This document shows positions 24,560 to 35,537 of a DNA stretch of 64,000 nucleotides, piece by piece. Both the position numbers and the translations under genes were made by a program. The stretch is taken from NCBI RefSeq assembly GCF_026151205.1, contig NC_087074.1, positions 3,472,001 through 3,536,000 on the forward strand, read 5' to 3'. Origin of the DNA: Bolinopsis microptera (Eukaryota > Ctenophora > Tentaculata > Lobata > Bolinopsidae). Within the stretch, counting starts at the first letter, position 1; each line of letters opens with the position of its first letter. The notes beneath the pieces were generated by a model. It was not told where the DNA came from. It made no database searches and saw only the letters and a program-made list of their open reading frames with translations.

Positions 24560-27500
24560 TCAATGCTCCGGGGGAGGTTGACATGGCCAGCCTCCTCCAA
24601 CAGGGGATCCAGATAGCGCACACACTATGTCTTTTAGTGCAAACGTAGTTCCGATCACAGTTCCTAATATTCCAACTAACATTATCAGCATACAGATACT
24701 ACGCTCTCTCAATGCGGGTCTGAATACCTGAAACATGGTTTAGTTATTGATACTAAAATGTAGTTAGTACACATTTTCTCAAACATTTTAGGATCAAATC
24801 TCTGACAGATGCTTTTCAGTAACGGCGACAGACTTTGAGTAACAAATACACAAAATAAAGAAATAGAAAATGATACTCACCATGATATACGCCATAGGAG
24901 GGAATATGAGAGCGAGGGAACTGCTGGCAAGCGCTCCTATCAGAGCGATAAACAGTTCGATATGTGGGATGAGGACAGCGAACATAAATGTTAACATTAC
25001 TAGTATCACGCGTAACCAGAACTGTGAGGTTATGCGAGGTTCGATAAACTGAATAGTGTTTTGGAGCAGTGGCAAGTGCCCGACATAAGCTTGACATATT
25101 ATAACACACATTGCACTTTTATTTCTTCAACACCAATTAGGTCAAATGAGACAAAAACACATTTGATTCATGCCAGAATCTGCAATTCAACCTAAGATAT
25201 GAACCTTTTTTATTTTACGGACCTACCTCCACATTGAAGCTGTGGCACTCCGGGAACCTCTCTTTGGCAGGAACCATCAGAATGTCAACAGGAACGTAGA
25301 ACATGAGAGGGTAGGTGAGGTATACACACAGTGACACTGCTAGCTGAGCAAGCGAACCTACTACTCCTTTCTTCATGTTAAACCTGGACATTTCAATAGT
25401 TGTGGGGACGTGGCATCGACTTAGGAAATATATTGAAGAAATGTGCGCTATCCTTGCTATTGGTGGCTCAAATCAGATGTTAAGCTGGCTTAAATAAAAT
25501 AATTAGTTTCCACATAATATTCCCAATGGCGGTAATGGGTAACATTCAACTACAGTCCGCACGCAGCTACACAATTATAGTAAACTTGTAAATAACAATA
25601 TCATTATATTATCACTGAGATGTTTTCAGAGATAAACAATTATATCAGTTATATAACATACGTGATGATAGCAGCGGTATCGTATTTGAAGCAGAGAAAA
25701 CCAAGAGATCCAAATATGATCTGAAGAGACAGCAAAACAAACATTGCAATTATAACGAGACGTGGGAACTTCTCTGGTTCAACCATCTCATTCCTCAGAG
25801 GTAAAACTAGACCTGTAAATAAGGTTTTAACTTTAAATATAATGTTTCACTGTCATGGAACTGCGGGAGACTATTACAATTTAAGTGACCAGATTTTGAA
25901 TTTATAATCCATCTTATAATTGGTTGTAATCGATTTCTAAAACTTCGGGGGCCATAATAATTTATAGGATCTCTGTATAAAACAAATTTACTAACCGATT
26001 CCCTCGTAAGAATATATTGCCATGCCAAAGAAAATAGGAAAGCTGCCAATATTTCCATGAATGAGATTAGACGTGTCCTCTGTGAAGTCAGTGTTCATGA
26101 ATATGTACACCAGAACAACTCCAAGTCCGGTGAATATACACACATTTCCTATAACAGAGAAGACCGCCAGAGCCTTCATGTTCCACACAAATGAAGTTAA
26201 CATTATGAAGACGAGTAGAACTACCAGGTACACCTGCGGAGCAACATGTTGTTTTTATACAGTAGAACTCCAGCTTACTGCGGAGTTTGGGGGACGGGGA
26301 ACAACCGCGGTAAATCGGGGTTTGCGGTAAATCGGGGTTTGCGGCAAATCGGGGTTTGCGGTAAATCGGGGTTTTGTTTGTTCACATTATGTATGTTAAG
26401 TCCTATTCGGGGAAAAGATTTATGACTTTTGATTGGGAATCGGGTTTTAATTCCCCGATAAATGTTTACTCAAAAATTAATTACATACATACTGACATAC
26501 AGAATGATTGAATAAAGTTCCACCCCTGTAGAGCACACGTGCTCAAGTTCTAACAAAATTTAAAAATTGCCGCGATTAATCGGGGTTTGCGGTAAATCGA
26601 GGCACGGTACATCGGGGTTTTACTGTACCATAATATCATGATCTCGTACCAGCTGTGTCTCAAATGTTGATATGGATACTGATAGATTAAGAAGATAATA
26701 AGAGTTATTAAAATATTGTTATTTGTGATACAGTAAAGCTCTGTATATATCAGGTGGCTGAATTTAGGGCATTATAATTGCGATCTGTTAGAGGCATTCA
26801 TGAATCACGACAATACAATTTTAGTGTCGAGTTTCACCTCAGTTGTATCTGTTACACAATAATTTGTTGGCCTTAAATTTCAACAAAAGCAGGAAAAAAA
26901 CATTTCCGTTCACATTATATCAGGTGATAATTATATAGGCAGTGAAAGTGGAAGGGTTGAAATTGCATCCTTATCAATATTACATTTTATACCTTCATAT
27001 TGATTTGCATTTCTGGATAGTAATTTTCCACAACAGTTTTAATGTTTCCAGAGATGAAGATGAAGTAAATTGAGCAGAAACCGAGCTGAGTTAAGATAAG
27101 GAATGAGTCCACCGCTCTTCTTCCAACCTTACCATCGCTGTTGAAATAGTCCTGCAAAATTATTAAGTAACAGCTATATTTTACTGTAGCTTCGGACGAT
27201 AAAATGTTAAATCATACATAAATTTTGTAAGAGTTCTCATCTAAAAACAAAAATCTAATCAGAGGTGTCATTGCAATTGCAGGTGACAAAAACCGAGAAA
27301 ATATTGCCTTATTTTAGCGATTCTACCGTCAATTATAAATCGATGCACTGTAATAGATTGATTTAATTTATTTTAACTATTATATACCTTACAAGCGAGT
27401 TCGACTACATCCCCGTAACCCATATTCTTCTGATCGTATTTCCTACCAAGCTTATCAGCACATTTCAGGATAAGAAGCATGCAGTATAGAGACATTCCAC

Positions 27501-27958
27501 ATATCAGAGCTAGTAAGGGGGGCCCAACTGCTAAACCTGCCAGCGATATGGCATACGGAATACTTAGAAATCCTGGGGATAGTGGGGGTTAGAATACGGG
27601 ATACTTTAAACCTTATTATGAAAGTTTAAAATTATATACGCACCAAGAAAATGTGAATAATTATCCATCATGCACATCTGAATAAAAAATGCGTCAATAA
27701 AAATAATGTGTAACCTGATCCGATGTTTCCTTTTAAAAAATGTGCGAAAGCTTCAAAGCAGTAGATTTTGTCATCCTTCAGATTTCTTTTAATACTCAGA
27801 CTCCGATTGAAAGGATCGTTTTTCATAGAACTCAATTCTATACTGTCCTGGTCCCCGGAGTGATTAAGTAAGGGCGACCTGATTCCATAGCTGTCCGAGG
27901 ATCTTGTGCGAGGTCTGGACCTATCTGATGGCCGGTGCTCTTTATTTGAAAAAGACAT
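24560..27958 (-). CDS. SLC36-like proton-coupled amino-acid transporter, 8 exons
   Basis: SLC36 (PAT) proteins move small neutral amino acids with protons across lysosomal or plasma membranes. Minus-strand exons are 27958-27715, 27572-27388, 27151-26993, 26233-25996, 25812-25662, 25383-25227, 25048-24881 and 24727-24560. All phases agree, giving 489 residues. A polar Ser/Arg-rich N-terminus of about 60 residues precedes the first-helix signature [19 protein letters not shown]. Further landmarks are [46 protein letters not shown] and [14 protein letters not shown]. The pattern fits about 11 helices. The first donor is the weaker GTTACA. A pogo-like MITE fills most of the intron before exon 4. 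Which human paralogue it corresponds to is not resolved. Confidence 0.92.
26260..26625. mobile_element. Pogo/Tigger-like MITE in SLC36 intron 3
   Basis: The ends read CAGTAGAACTCC on the left and GGGGTTTTACTG on the right, with TA on both sides. This resembles pogo/Tigger termini. Just inside the left end, four tandem copies of a unit of about 19 bp (GCGGTAAATCGGGGTTT) occur, and two further copies lie near the right end. It is 366 bp long and non-coding. Its left end is about 26 bp from the exon-4 acceptor. Confidence 0.75.
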
Positions 27959-28840
27959 ATATTTTTATTATATGTTCGTCAGGGGTGGTCAGAGTGTGTA
28001 TTCTTGTATTGTAGTAGTTTTGCGTAATAACTTAATCAGGGGACCACCTTTTTAGCTGGACAGTTCATAACAGCTTTTCTTGAACGTGGCAGTTTGCTAA
28101 AATGTATTGAAATTTAAAAAATGTACATACATATAATGCAAAAATAAATTTGGTACTGTGTAAATACAATTATAGTGGCCATAGCAATTTGTAATCATAC
28201 CAAAAGTAGTCACTGACTACTGATTATACAATTTGAGAGGGTGCTAAGAGTTATTCGATAATTTATGAAACTTTTGTGATCATTGATCAATGGTACATTT
28301 CCACGAATTACTATGTTAAAGCTTGGAAATCTATAAAACTTTTAGGCTCACAGTTAAGACTTCTAAGGGCGATGCAAATGATCAAAAGGGTAGTTCTTTT
28401 GGAAACAGTGACTACACGGTCAATTTAAAATCAATTGGTAAACAAAATTAATTAGGAAATTCATCTTAAAACTCCACCAAGAATTAGTTCAAAGTAATGT
28501 TACACACAATGTCGGTCCTAAATTACAATAACAAAAGATAATTTGAAATTCGTAACCTTTGAAATTAAACAATACATTTCTAATTCTTGAAATCAAGTGT
28601 AACCTATTTTAAAACGATAGTAGTGCTACGTTTGCTACGATAATTTACGCGAAAATGAAAAAGACACTTTTCCAAAATTAAAGATTTTTGAGGTTGCAGA
28701 ACCAGCATGCAACCAAAAATAAAGCACAAGCCTTAATTGTCATAACAAGGATAAAGTGATAAACTATGCTCAGATTTACCGTTTTACATTTTAAGTAGGT
28801 AGATAAACTAAAATTCTATAATATCATAATTTTAGTAGAA
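27959..28840. other. Intergenic region between SLC36 start and AP-3 beta stop
   Basis: About 880 bp of AT-rich sequence without open frames of note. It must hold the SLC36 5' region and the AP-3 beta 3' UTR. No distinct motif was identified. Confidence 0.5.
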
Positions 28841-31800
28841 TCAAGACTCAATCGCTTTGATAATATCCTTCAAAATCATAGATCCTAATACAACAGCTTC
28901 ACTATTAACCGTTATTTTAACAACATCACCAACATTCAAAGTCATCAACAAAGTCTTCTCCTGGGCAACAGTTTTAGAAGCAAACTTCAGACAATCAGCC
29001 TCTGCTGAGAAGCAGATCGAGGTGGCAGCAGTTTCAGAAACTAGCTGACTTATTGTGCCGAAATCTTTACCAGGATTAGGGCACTCTCCAGTTACTTCGT
29101 GCATTCCTTTGAGTTTACCTTTCATGTCGTCAAAGTCTGATTCAATCACCACGAAGGGGGACAGCATCTCTCCGACTGGGGGTTGGATCTTACACGGGAA
29201 CCGTCCTTTGCTGCAGCACAGAGTAAAATTAGCTGGTTGAAGAGTATCGTTGAAGTTAATGTTGATTCCAATTTGACTGGATTGGCCAGGAGAAATGAGT
29301 GGAATAGTATCAAACCCAGTAAATTCTATGCCACCCTTCAAATCAATATCGTCGACCTTAACATCAGTTATCTGTTGATCCGTGGTGTTGTTGAAGATAA
29401 GAGAAATGGGTACTGCTCCAGAGGAAGCAGCAGATCTAGGGAAGCTGTAGTCTACAGCTAATCCTCCTCCTGACATTCTATGAAGCAGCTCATGGGTTGT
29501 CCGCACGCTGTCCAGAGTGTAATTTGCACCGGAGGAAGCCTGATCAACACTCATCCCACCGAAGTCTCCAAGTAGTTCGTCCAAAGTGACACTTGGTGTA
29601 GGAACTGACGGTACTGTGTCAGTTGGAGTTTCAGATGGTGCATCAAAATCAAAATCAAGAAGTGTGCCAGTCTCTGATGGTTTAGATTTCTTTGAAGTCT
29701 TTGCTTTAGGCGGTGCTTTCTTAACAACTTCTTCGTCACTACTTGATTCTTCCTCGCTTGAATCATCATCATCGTCGTCGGACTCTTCTTCCTCACTTTC
29801 TTCTCTTCAGACGACTCGTCCTCCGATTCAACATCGCTCTCCTCGTCACTCTCCTCCTCAGAATCACTTTCCTCTTCAGAGTCAGAGTCTTCCTCATCAG
29901 AATCATCTTCGTCAGAGTCTCCCTCAGAGGAGTAGAACCCTTTAGTTTTATGGTTGGTTCCTGACGCTGAACTGGATCTTGATTCTTTTTGTTGAGCAGC
30001 CCATGAAGTATCGATAACATTTCGAAGGGTGGCGTCAGGTGCATCCTCAGGGAAGGTAGGCAGAGATTGGTAACCAATAGCATTAGTGTTAAGCATATGA
30101 GACAAACTACCCAGTTGATACTCATCCCGGTTTTTAAAGGTGGATCTCAGATTTGGAGGAGGCTTGCTTGTCATGAAGAACTTCTTTGCGTACTTCTCCA
30201 GAGGACTTGGGTTCTCAGCGTTTGGACACAGAACTTTTCTAATGAACCTCTCTCTGTCACGAATGTCATAGTTCATATCATATTTGGCCTGAGCTAAGAT
30301 GTAGGGTACCAAGAGAGTTATCTTTTTGTTGTTCACAATCCAAGCTTTCGCCGCTAAGTTTAGAATTTGAAGCTTGACAATATCCTCTTCCTCTGCAAAC
30401 GACTTTGCCATTTTCCTCAACACATCTGGAGCCAATTTAGGGACTTTTTCAACATATTCACCTACCAGCCAAAGGATTGAAGCTCTAGCCAAAGGAACAG
30501 TCACAGTTGTCAAAAGTCGTGTCATTCGCTTGATGATGCTAGACTTATCAGAAGCTTGCATTTGCAGTAGTTTCTTTATCACAATAACACTTTCCCCGAC
30601 CACAGTATCATCTTTAGTGCTGATTAGGTTCATTAGGCCATGCATACAAACGTCGGTAACCTCAGATATCTCGGCAGCACATCTCCCAATAGCATGGACA
30701 GTTGCAGCAGCAAACTCCTTATCGGAACTATAAACGTAGGTCTGGAACTCCCTCAAGAGGACACTTATATTTGTTTCCGTGGCAATATTAGTCAAAATCT
30801 CAAGTTTCAGAAGTCTGACATTAGTCGGGTCAGACGCATTTACAAAGAAGGACTTCATGTGCTGCTCAAACAGCTTCCTATACTTAGCGGACATGGTGGT
30901 AATGTTAGTCAGGACAATGACTTGAGTTTCTCTCTTTGACTTCAGGAGTCTGATAAGAGCCTTAACAACATGGACTATTTCGTTCTCCGGAGCACAATGG
31001 TAAAACAACTGGGCAACTTGCATGACAACAGCAGAGTTTCTACTCTGAAGAAGTGGTCTGCACGCTTGTAGCAGTAATCTTAAATCAGGATCTACTACAT
31101 CAATAGAAGTACCTGTTGACATACTGTTCATGAAATCATCCTCGCTGTCTTCCGAGTCTTCAGAACTCTCTTCATCAGAATCTTTTTCTGCAGCCTTTTT
31201 GTTAGGATCAAGGAACTGGGTTCTAGCATACCTGGTCAACATGTTGATAACAGCACACTGGCCCCACTCATCAATATCTGCTACAATAGCACATAACCTT
31301 CGGTAGTTCTTGTGGATAAGGTCAATCCTACTGGGACACAGTTGCTCAAAAGCCATGACAGCACTTCCAGCTACCAAAGTGGTCTTATCCTGCAGAAGTT
31401 TCTCCACCACATCTACCAGTTGTTCTCCTTGGTCAGGATCCAAACTAAACAGTTTGGGGATGGCGTGAGCTGCTGTCTTCCTAACATATGGGGATAGATC
31501 GGACACAGAATCTTTAATGGCGAGCATCATGATAGGCACGATCATCTGGACCCTAATACTACTCAAAACACGAAGTGCGCTAGCTCTAATCAGTTGATTA
31601 GGGTCTTTTAGTCCCTTCTGGAAGGTACTGATGGACAAAAGTGCCAGGTCTTGTTGCTCCTCAGCATATCTCACCAGGTACATGTAGACCAGTTTCTTAA
31701 CCTCAGTGGACTTGGAGACCACCGCCTTGACCACGTCAGGAAACAGGTCGGAAACATCCTGACCTTTAGCTACCATCTCTACAATCTTCCTCATTGCTTC

Positions 31801-31956
31801 AAGCATCTCCTTATCTTTCATGCTTTGCAGCTGCTCTTTTAGAGTTTGATGACCTTTGAAGAACAAGTTTGATCCGAAACCAGGAGGTCCGGGTCCCTGT
31901 TCCGGACCCCCACGGTTGTTATCGTATTGGGCAACAAATGCCCCCATTCCTGCCAT
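28841..31956 (-). CDS. AP3B: AP-3 complex subunit beta, uninterrupted coding exon with one apparent frameshift
   Basis: This is the large subunit of the AP-3 adaptor, which sorts cargo from endosomes to lysosomes and related organelles. The ATG at 31956 opens an N-terminal HEAT-repeat trunk. [38 protein letters not shown] and [11 protein letters not shown] are near-identical to vertebrate AP3B. An acidic Ser/Glu hinge follows, then the C-terminal appendage (frame ending at 28841). Total length is about 1,038 residues, against about 1,080-1,094 in human paralogues. The frame changes by one base at about 29793-29806 inside the acidic low-complexity hinge. Both sides are clearly AP3B, so a missing base in the assembly is the simplest reading. 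Unlike its neighbours, the body has no introns. A 3' splice site (CTACCTTTCAG) ends 3 bases before the ATG. Confidence 0.93.
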
Positions 31957-31979
31957 GGTCTGAAAGGTAGGAGTTAAGA

Positions 31980-33740
31980 ACCGTGTGGAACAAGGAATGG
32001 AACTTAGTGATTAAAGTTCATATTTTAAAGTACACTTAAAATTATTCATTCCATAGTTCACATCGACATGTTTTAGTTTTTGTTCAGTTTTAACGCCGAA
32101 TTGACAAATTGCGAGTAAAATGTTTAAGCTTCTATAATTCATTGAGTCGAGAATATTACGAATGTTTGAGAAAGCAATACAAGTAGTACAGTAGCATATA
32201 AAGTTGTAGCATATACAGTTATAAATTATCATAGCAGAGTGGTTTTAATTTCTTTATACCTTTTTTTGCACTGGCATATTATCATGCAGCCAGGATATTT
32301 CTCCCCCTTACCAATTATATTATTACAATGAATTATTCAACTTTTAAATCCAGTTAATTGTTATTACTATTGAAACAACGACGTTACTTCTTAATAATTT
32401 AAACTAATTCAAAAATTTACCACAAATAACTCTTACAGCGACAATAAATAACTTCTTTACTTAAATAACTTCCCTACTTAAATAACTCACTATAAACGTA
32501 AGTATATTATACATGCAGTACTTTAGTGAATTATGAAGTTAACTGTAAAATGAGAAACTCCTTTAAATGGGTTGTATCAAGTTCTAGTACATACAGCGAC
32601 AGTGTATACAGTGTATACTGTATAAATATACAGTGTATACAGCGACTTTGATTCAGGAATATTATTAACTAAATATTTCACCTAACTATCAGTAATCAGT
32701 TAGAAAGTTATCTTAAAAACCGAATATCAAATACACAAGCTTGATGAAACTATAAATGGGTACAAAATAACAATTATCGACAGCCGGGTATAATAAGATA
32801 ATATAATACAAGATAAAATAATCTACTAATTACAGTGTTGCTACTTAAAATAGGCCTGTGCAATAAGAACGGAGTAATTGCGATTGAAATACACAATAAA
32901 AACATAAAAGCGTAATAATATAAGCGGTAAGGGTGCCATTTTGGAGGCCAATTTAAAGTGGCAACACTGTAAGTTCAAATAATCAAAACAAAAATAATCA
33001 AGCAAGTGACAATTCTATAATATCAAATAATCAAACAAATATTAATTATATATATTATGTTGAATCAAACCACAAAATAAGATAAAAATACAAGCAGCTC
33101 TTGGTAGTATATTGGTTGCAAGTATCATTCACATAGAACATAATACAGTCAAACTCCGATTCACCAGATGTATTTGGGGAAGTAAACAATTAAATAGTAA
33201 TTTATCACGAGGGTGGGTAAATTAGGGTGCGGTAAATCGGGATTCGAGGTTACATCACAAAATAAAACTCACCAAACGAATCGGTCGTCGCTTCATGATT
33301 TGCTGGTCAACAGCTAACAAACAGATGCAATAATAAACGGAGAATTATTAAACACGCTTCACACATACGTAGTAAGGTAAATAAACACTTCCATGCTCAG
33401 CTTTCACTCTGCAATAATTCAAGCAACTAAGACAAATCGTACTCCTAGGGTTATAATACATTTATTATCATTATTATATACATATATGTGAATTTAAGTA
33501 TAATTTATAGGAAATTGTGCATAAGTACAAATTACAATGCGTCAAAAATGATAACCTACTTTAGAAAAGTGCAGCCATAAGCTTATGCATAGGTCCCCGT
33601 CTATCATATAACAATATATGAATTATATGATAAACATGATACAACTTGAGGTATGCTGTGGTCTGTGTCTGTATACAACAATTCTTAGATAACAAATGTA
33701 TGAACTTCGGTCGTTAACTTTCAATAAAGGAGACCTTATC
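31980..33740. other. AP-3 beta upstream region with small repeat remnants
   Basis: AT-rich and without a gene, apart from the candidate exon at 33273-33296. A local palindromic cluster of GTATACAGTGTATAC-type words lies at 32590-32645. A diverged pogo-like remnant, with CAGTCAAACTCCGATT at the left and GGTAAATCGGGATTCGAGG at the right, lies at about 33147-33252. Confidence 0.45.
33273..33296 (-). CDS. Candidate first coding exon of AP-3 beta
   Basis: ATG at 33296 opens eight codons ending at a strong donor (GTTTG|GTGAGT). Joined to the acceptor at 31960, it reads in frame into the main AP-3 beta exon and would add about nine residues before the downstream ATG. The alternative is that 31956 is the true start, with a non-coding or trans-spliced leader. 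This is inferred from phase and splice signals only. Confidence 0.3.
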
Positions 33741-33758
33741 ACCTTAATAACACCAGAA

Positions 33759-33800
33759 TGTGTGTGTGTGTGTGTGTCTGTCTGTCTGTCTGTCCGTGTG
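33759..33800. repeat. (TG)n(TCTG)n microsatellite
   Basis: A TG run passes into TCTG units. Further right, the words ACGGTAAGAGTTACGGG and ACGGCAAGAGTTACGGG (about 33829 and 33979) form a diverged direct repeat of unknown origin. Confidence 0.85.
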
Positions 33801-34142
33801 TAATTTCCGGTCGGTTATACAAAAAAAACGGTAAGAGTTACGGGACTGATTTTTTCGGTATAGTGTCGACAAAACTCTGATGAAGCCCATAGGAAATTTT
33901 TTTTTAAATCGGCCGATGGTAAGTGGTTTAATTGATGGTTTTGTACCACAAATGTTACATAAAATTGCGTGAGCAGAACGGCAAGAGTTACGGGGCTTGC
34001 TCTCTCTCTCATTACTGTGTAATATGTTATAGCTGCATTTAAGTAGCGTCATAATTGGATTAGCCCGGATTCGCTGTAATGTTATACCTTAAGCTTATTA
34101 GGGGAGGGGGGACTGTTAGTGTTTGGGGTCTGTTTGGACTGC

Positions 34143-34168
34143 AGAGAGAGAGAGAGAGAGAGAGAGAG
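34143..34168. repeat. (AG)n microsatellite
   Basis: A pure AG/GA run of about 26 bp. Confidence 0.9.
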
Positions 34169-34534
34169 TTCATACGACAATGTTATGCGTGTTTTCAAAT
34201 ACAATATGCGGGTGTGGTGCGGAGTTAACAAGGGTTAATTTCTATAACGATTTAAATAAAAATAGAAAGCGGTTCAAGACGGGAGTGATGAGGTGTAATA
34301 CTCGGTGTTCAGACCTTATGATCATGGAGTGTGGTGCCTCATGGCTAATAATGACTTAATTATCCACAAGAAATAACTGATTATGAGATTATTGTTTAAG
34401 AAACTATTGGGTCACCTAATGCGGGTTTTGACTCAGCGGGTAATTACTCCTACCCTTTTTAACTGCGGCAGTGAAATCCCGGCCGTAGGCCGGGTTACAC
34501 TAGTAATTATAATAATTTCAATTAAATTGAAGTC

Positions 34535-34626
34535 TATCAAATTATACTATATAAATTTGAAGGCTATACAATTTAAGTCTATCAAATTAGAGTCTATCAA
34601 ATTTGAAGTCTATCAAATAGAAGTCT
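34535..34626. repeat. AAGTCTATCAAATT minisatellite abutting the TMEM229 stop codon
   Basis: Five to six diverged copies of a unit of about 17-20 bp built on AAGTCTATCAAATT. The last copy runs into the stop codon of the TMEM229-like gene. It therefore occupies the start of that gene's 3' UTR. Confidence 0.7.
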
Positions 34627-35101
34627 ACTGAGCTTTAACTTGCTTCTTCTCTCCAGTAGCTTTCTCTCTACACCAGCACAACCCCTGCATCAGTTTCATC
34701 ATCTCCTCGTGCAGTATGCCAGCAACCAACCAGGCAGGAATGTACTCGAAAGTGATGAGACCGTGAACATTCCACCTTCTTTCCGTATAATCCCAGGGAC
34801 AAGCCCCAAACACACCGAGTACCGCCCCCGTACTGTACTCCCACACGTAGGTATACACAAGGTTAACCACCATGCGTACTACCCTGTGTGACGACTTGAT
34901 GTGGTTGTAGACAAAGTACTCGTTTAGTAGACCACCCATACCGTAGATGAAGACTGACCAGATGGAGCTCTCGCCCATGAGCTTGAAGTCAGGCTTGATG
35001 AGGATGAAGTTGAACATGGCAGTGAAGCAGATCTCGTAGAAGATGCCCTGGATTGAGTAGACCCACAGCTTTACAAATGCTGGCACGTCAGTACACCCCA
35101 T
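34625..35101 (-). CDS. TMEM229-like multi-pass membrane protein, single exon
   Basis: A 158-residue protein of the TMEM229 family, which has no established biochemical role. Family landmarks are the first helix with IQGIFYEICFTA, SIWSVFIYGMGGLLNE, YTYVWEYSTGAVL, the motif ACPWDYTERRW and GLITFEYIPAWLV near the C-terminus. Four hydrophobic segments fit the family topology, and a Lys-rich tail closes the protein. Length is close to vertebrate TMEM229B (about 167 residues). The frame is intact and intron-free from ATG at 35101. A candidate 3' splice site (ATCTGCAG) lies about 14 bases before the ATG. The assignment is from family resemblance; A versus B is not resolved. Confidence 0.88.
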   Translation of the reverse strand: MGCTDVPAFVKLWVYSIQGIFYEICFTAMFNFILIKPDFKLMGESSIWSVFIYGMGGLLNEYFVYNHIKSSHRVVRMVVNLVYTYVWEYSTGAVLGVFGACPWDYTERRWNVHGLITFEYIPAWLVAGILHEEMMKLMQGLCWCREKATGEKKQVKAQ

Positions 35102-35537
35102 AGCTAACTACCTTGCTGCAGATTTTAAATGTTTTATATGAGTGTGTTTAGGATTGGACTACTGATAAAAAAACAAACATTTTTCATCATCTTACCAGAT
35201 ACATGTTGGTGTTAGAGTTAAATTGGATATTATAAAGAGATTAATAATATATTATCATAAAAGCTATAAGCAATAAAGAATAGAAATAATTTGATAACGA
35301 TTCAGAACACTACAAAATTGTAAAAAATAAAACTCGGGCATGTTTTCGGTCAGTGTATTATTATAATTATATGTTTATAAATCAGGTAAAATTAAATTGG
35401 GTCTGAAGGTCTGATTAGAAGAAATTAAAACAATAATAAACTCAAACTTCAACAATCTGAAAAAATCAATAATCAATTCTGAATAATCTATAAAATATTA
35501 AGTCCGACTGTACAAAGATAAAATTACTCATCCAAAC

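Noticed and set aside
29793..29806. Programmed -1 frameshift in AP-3 beta
   Set aside because: The site lacks a proper slippery heptamer and lies in low-complexity acidic sequence, and AP3B is not known to use frameshifting; a missing base is simpler.
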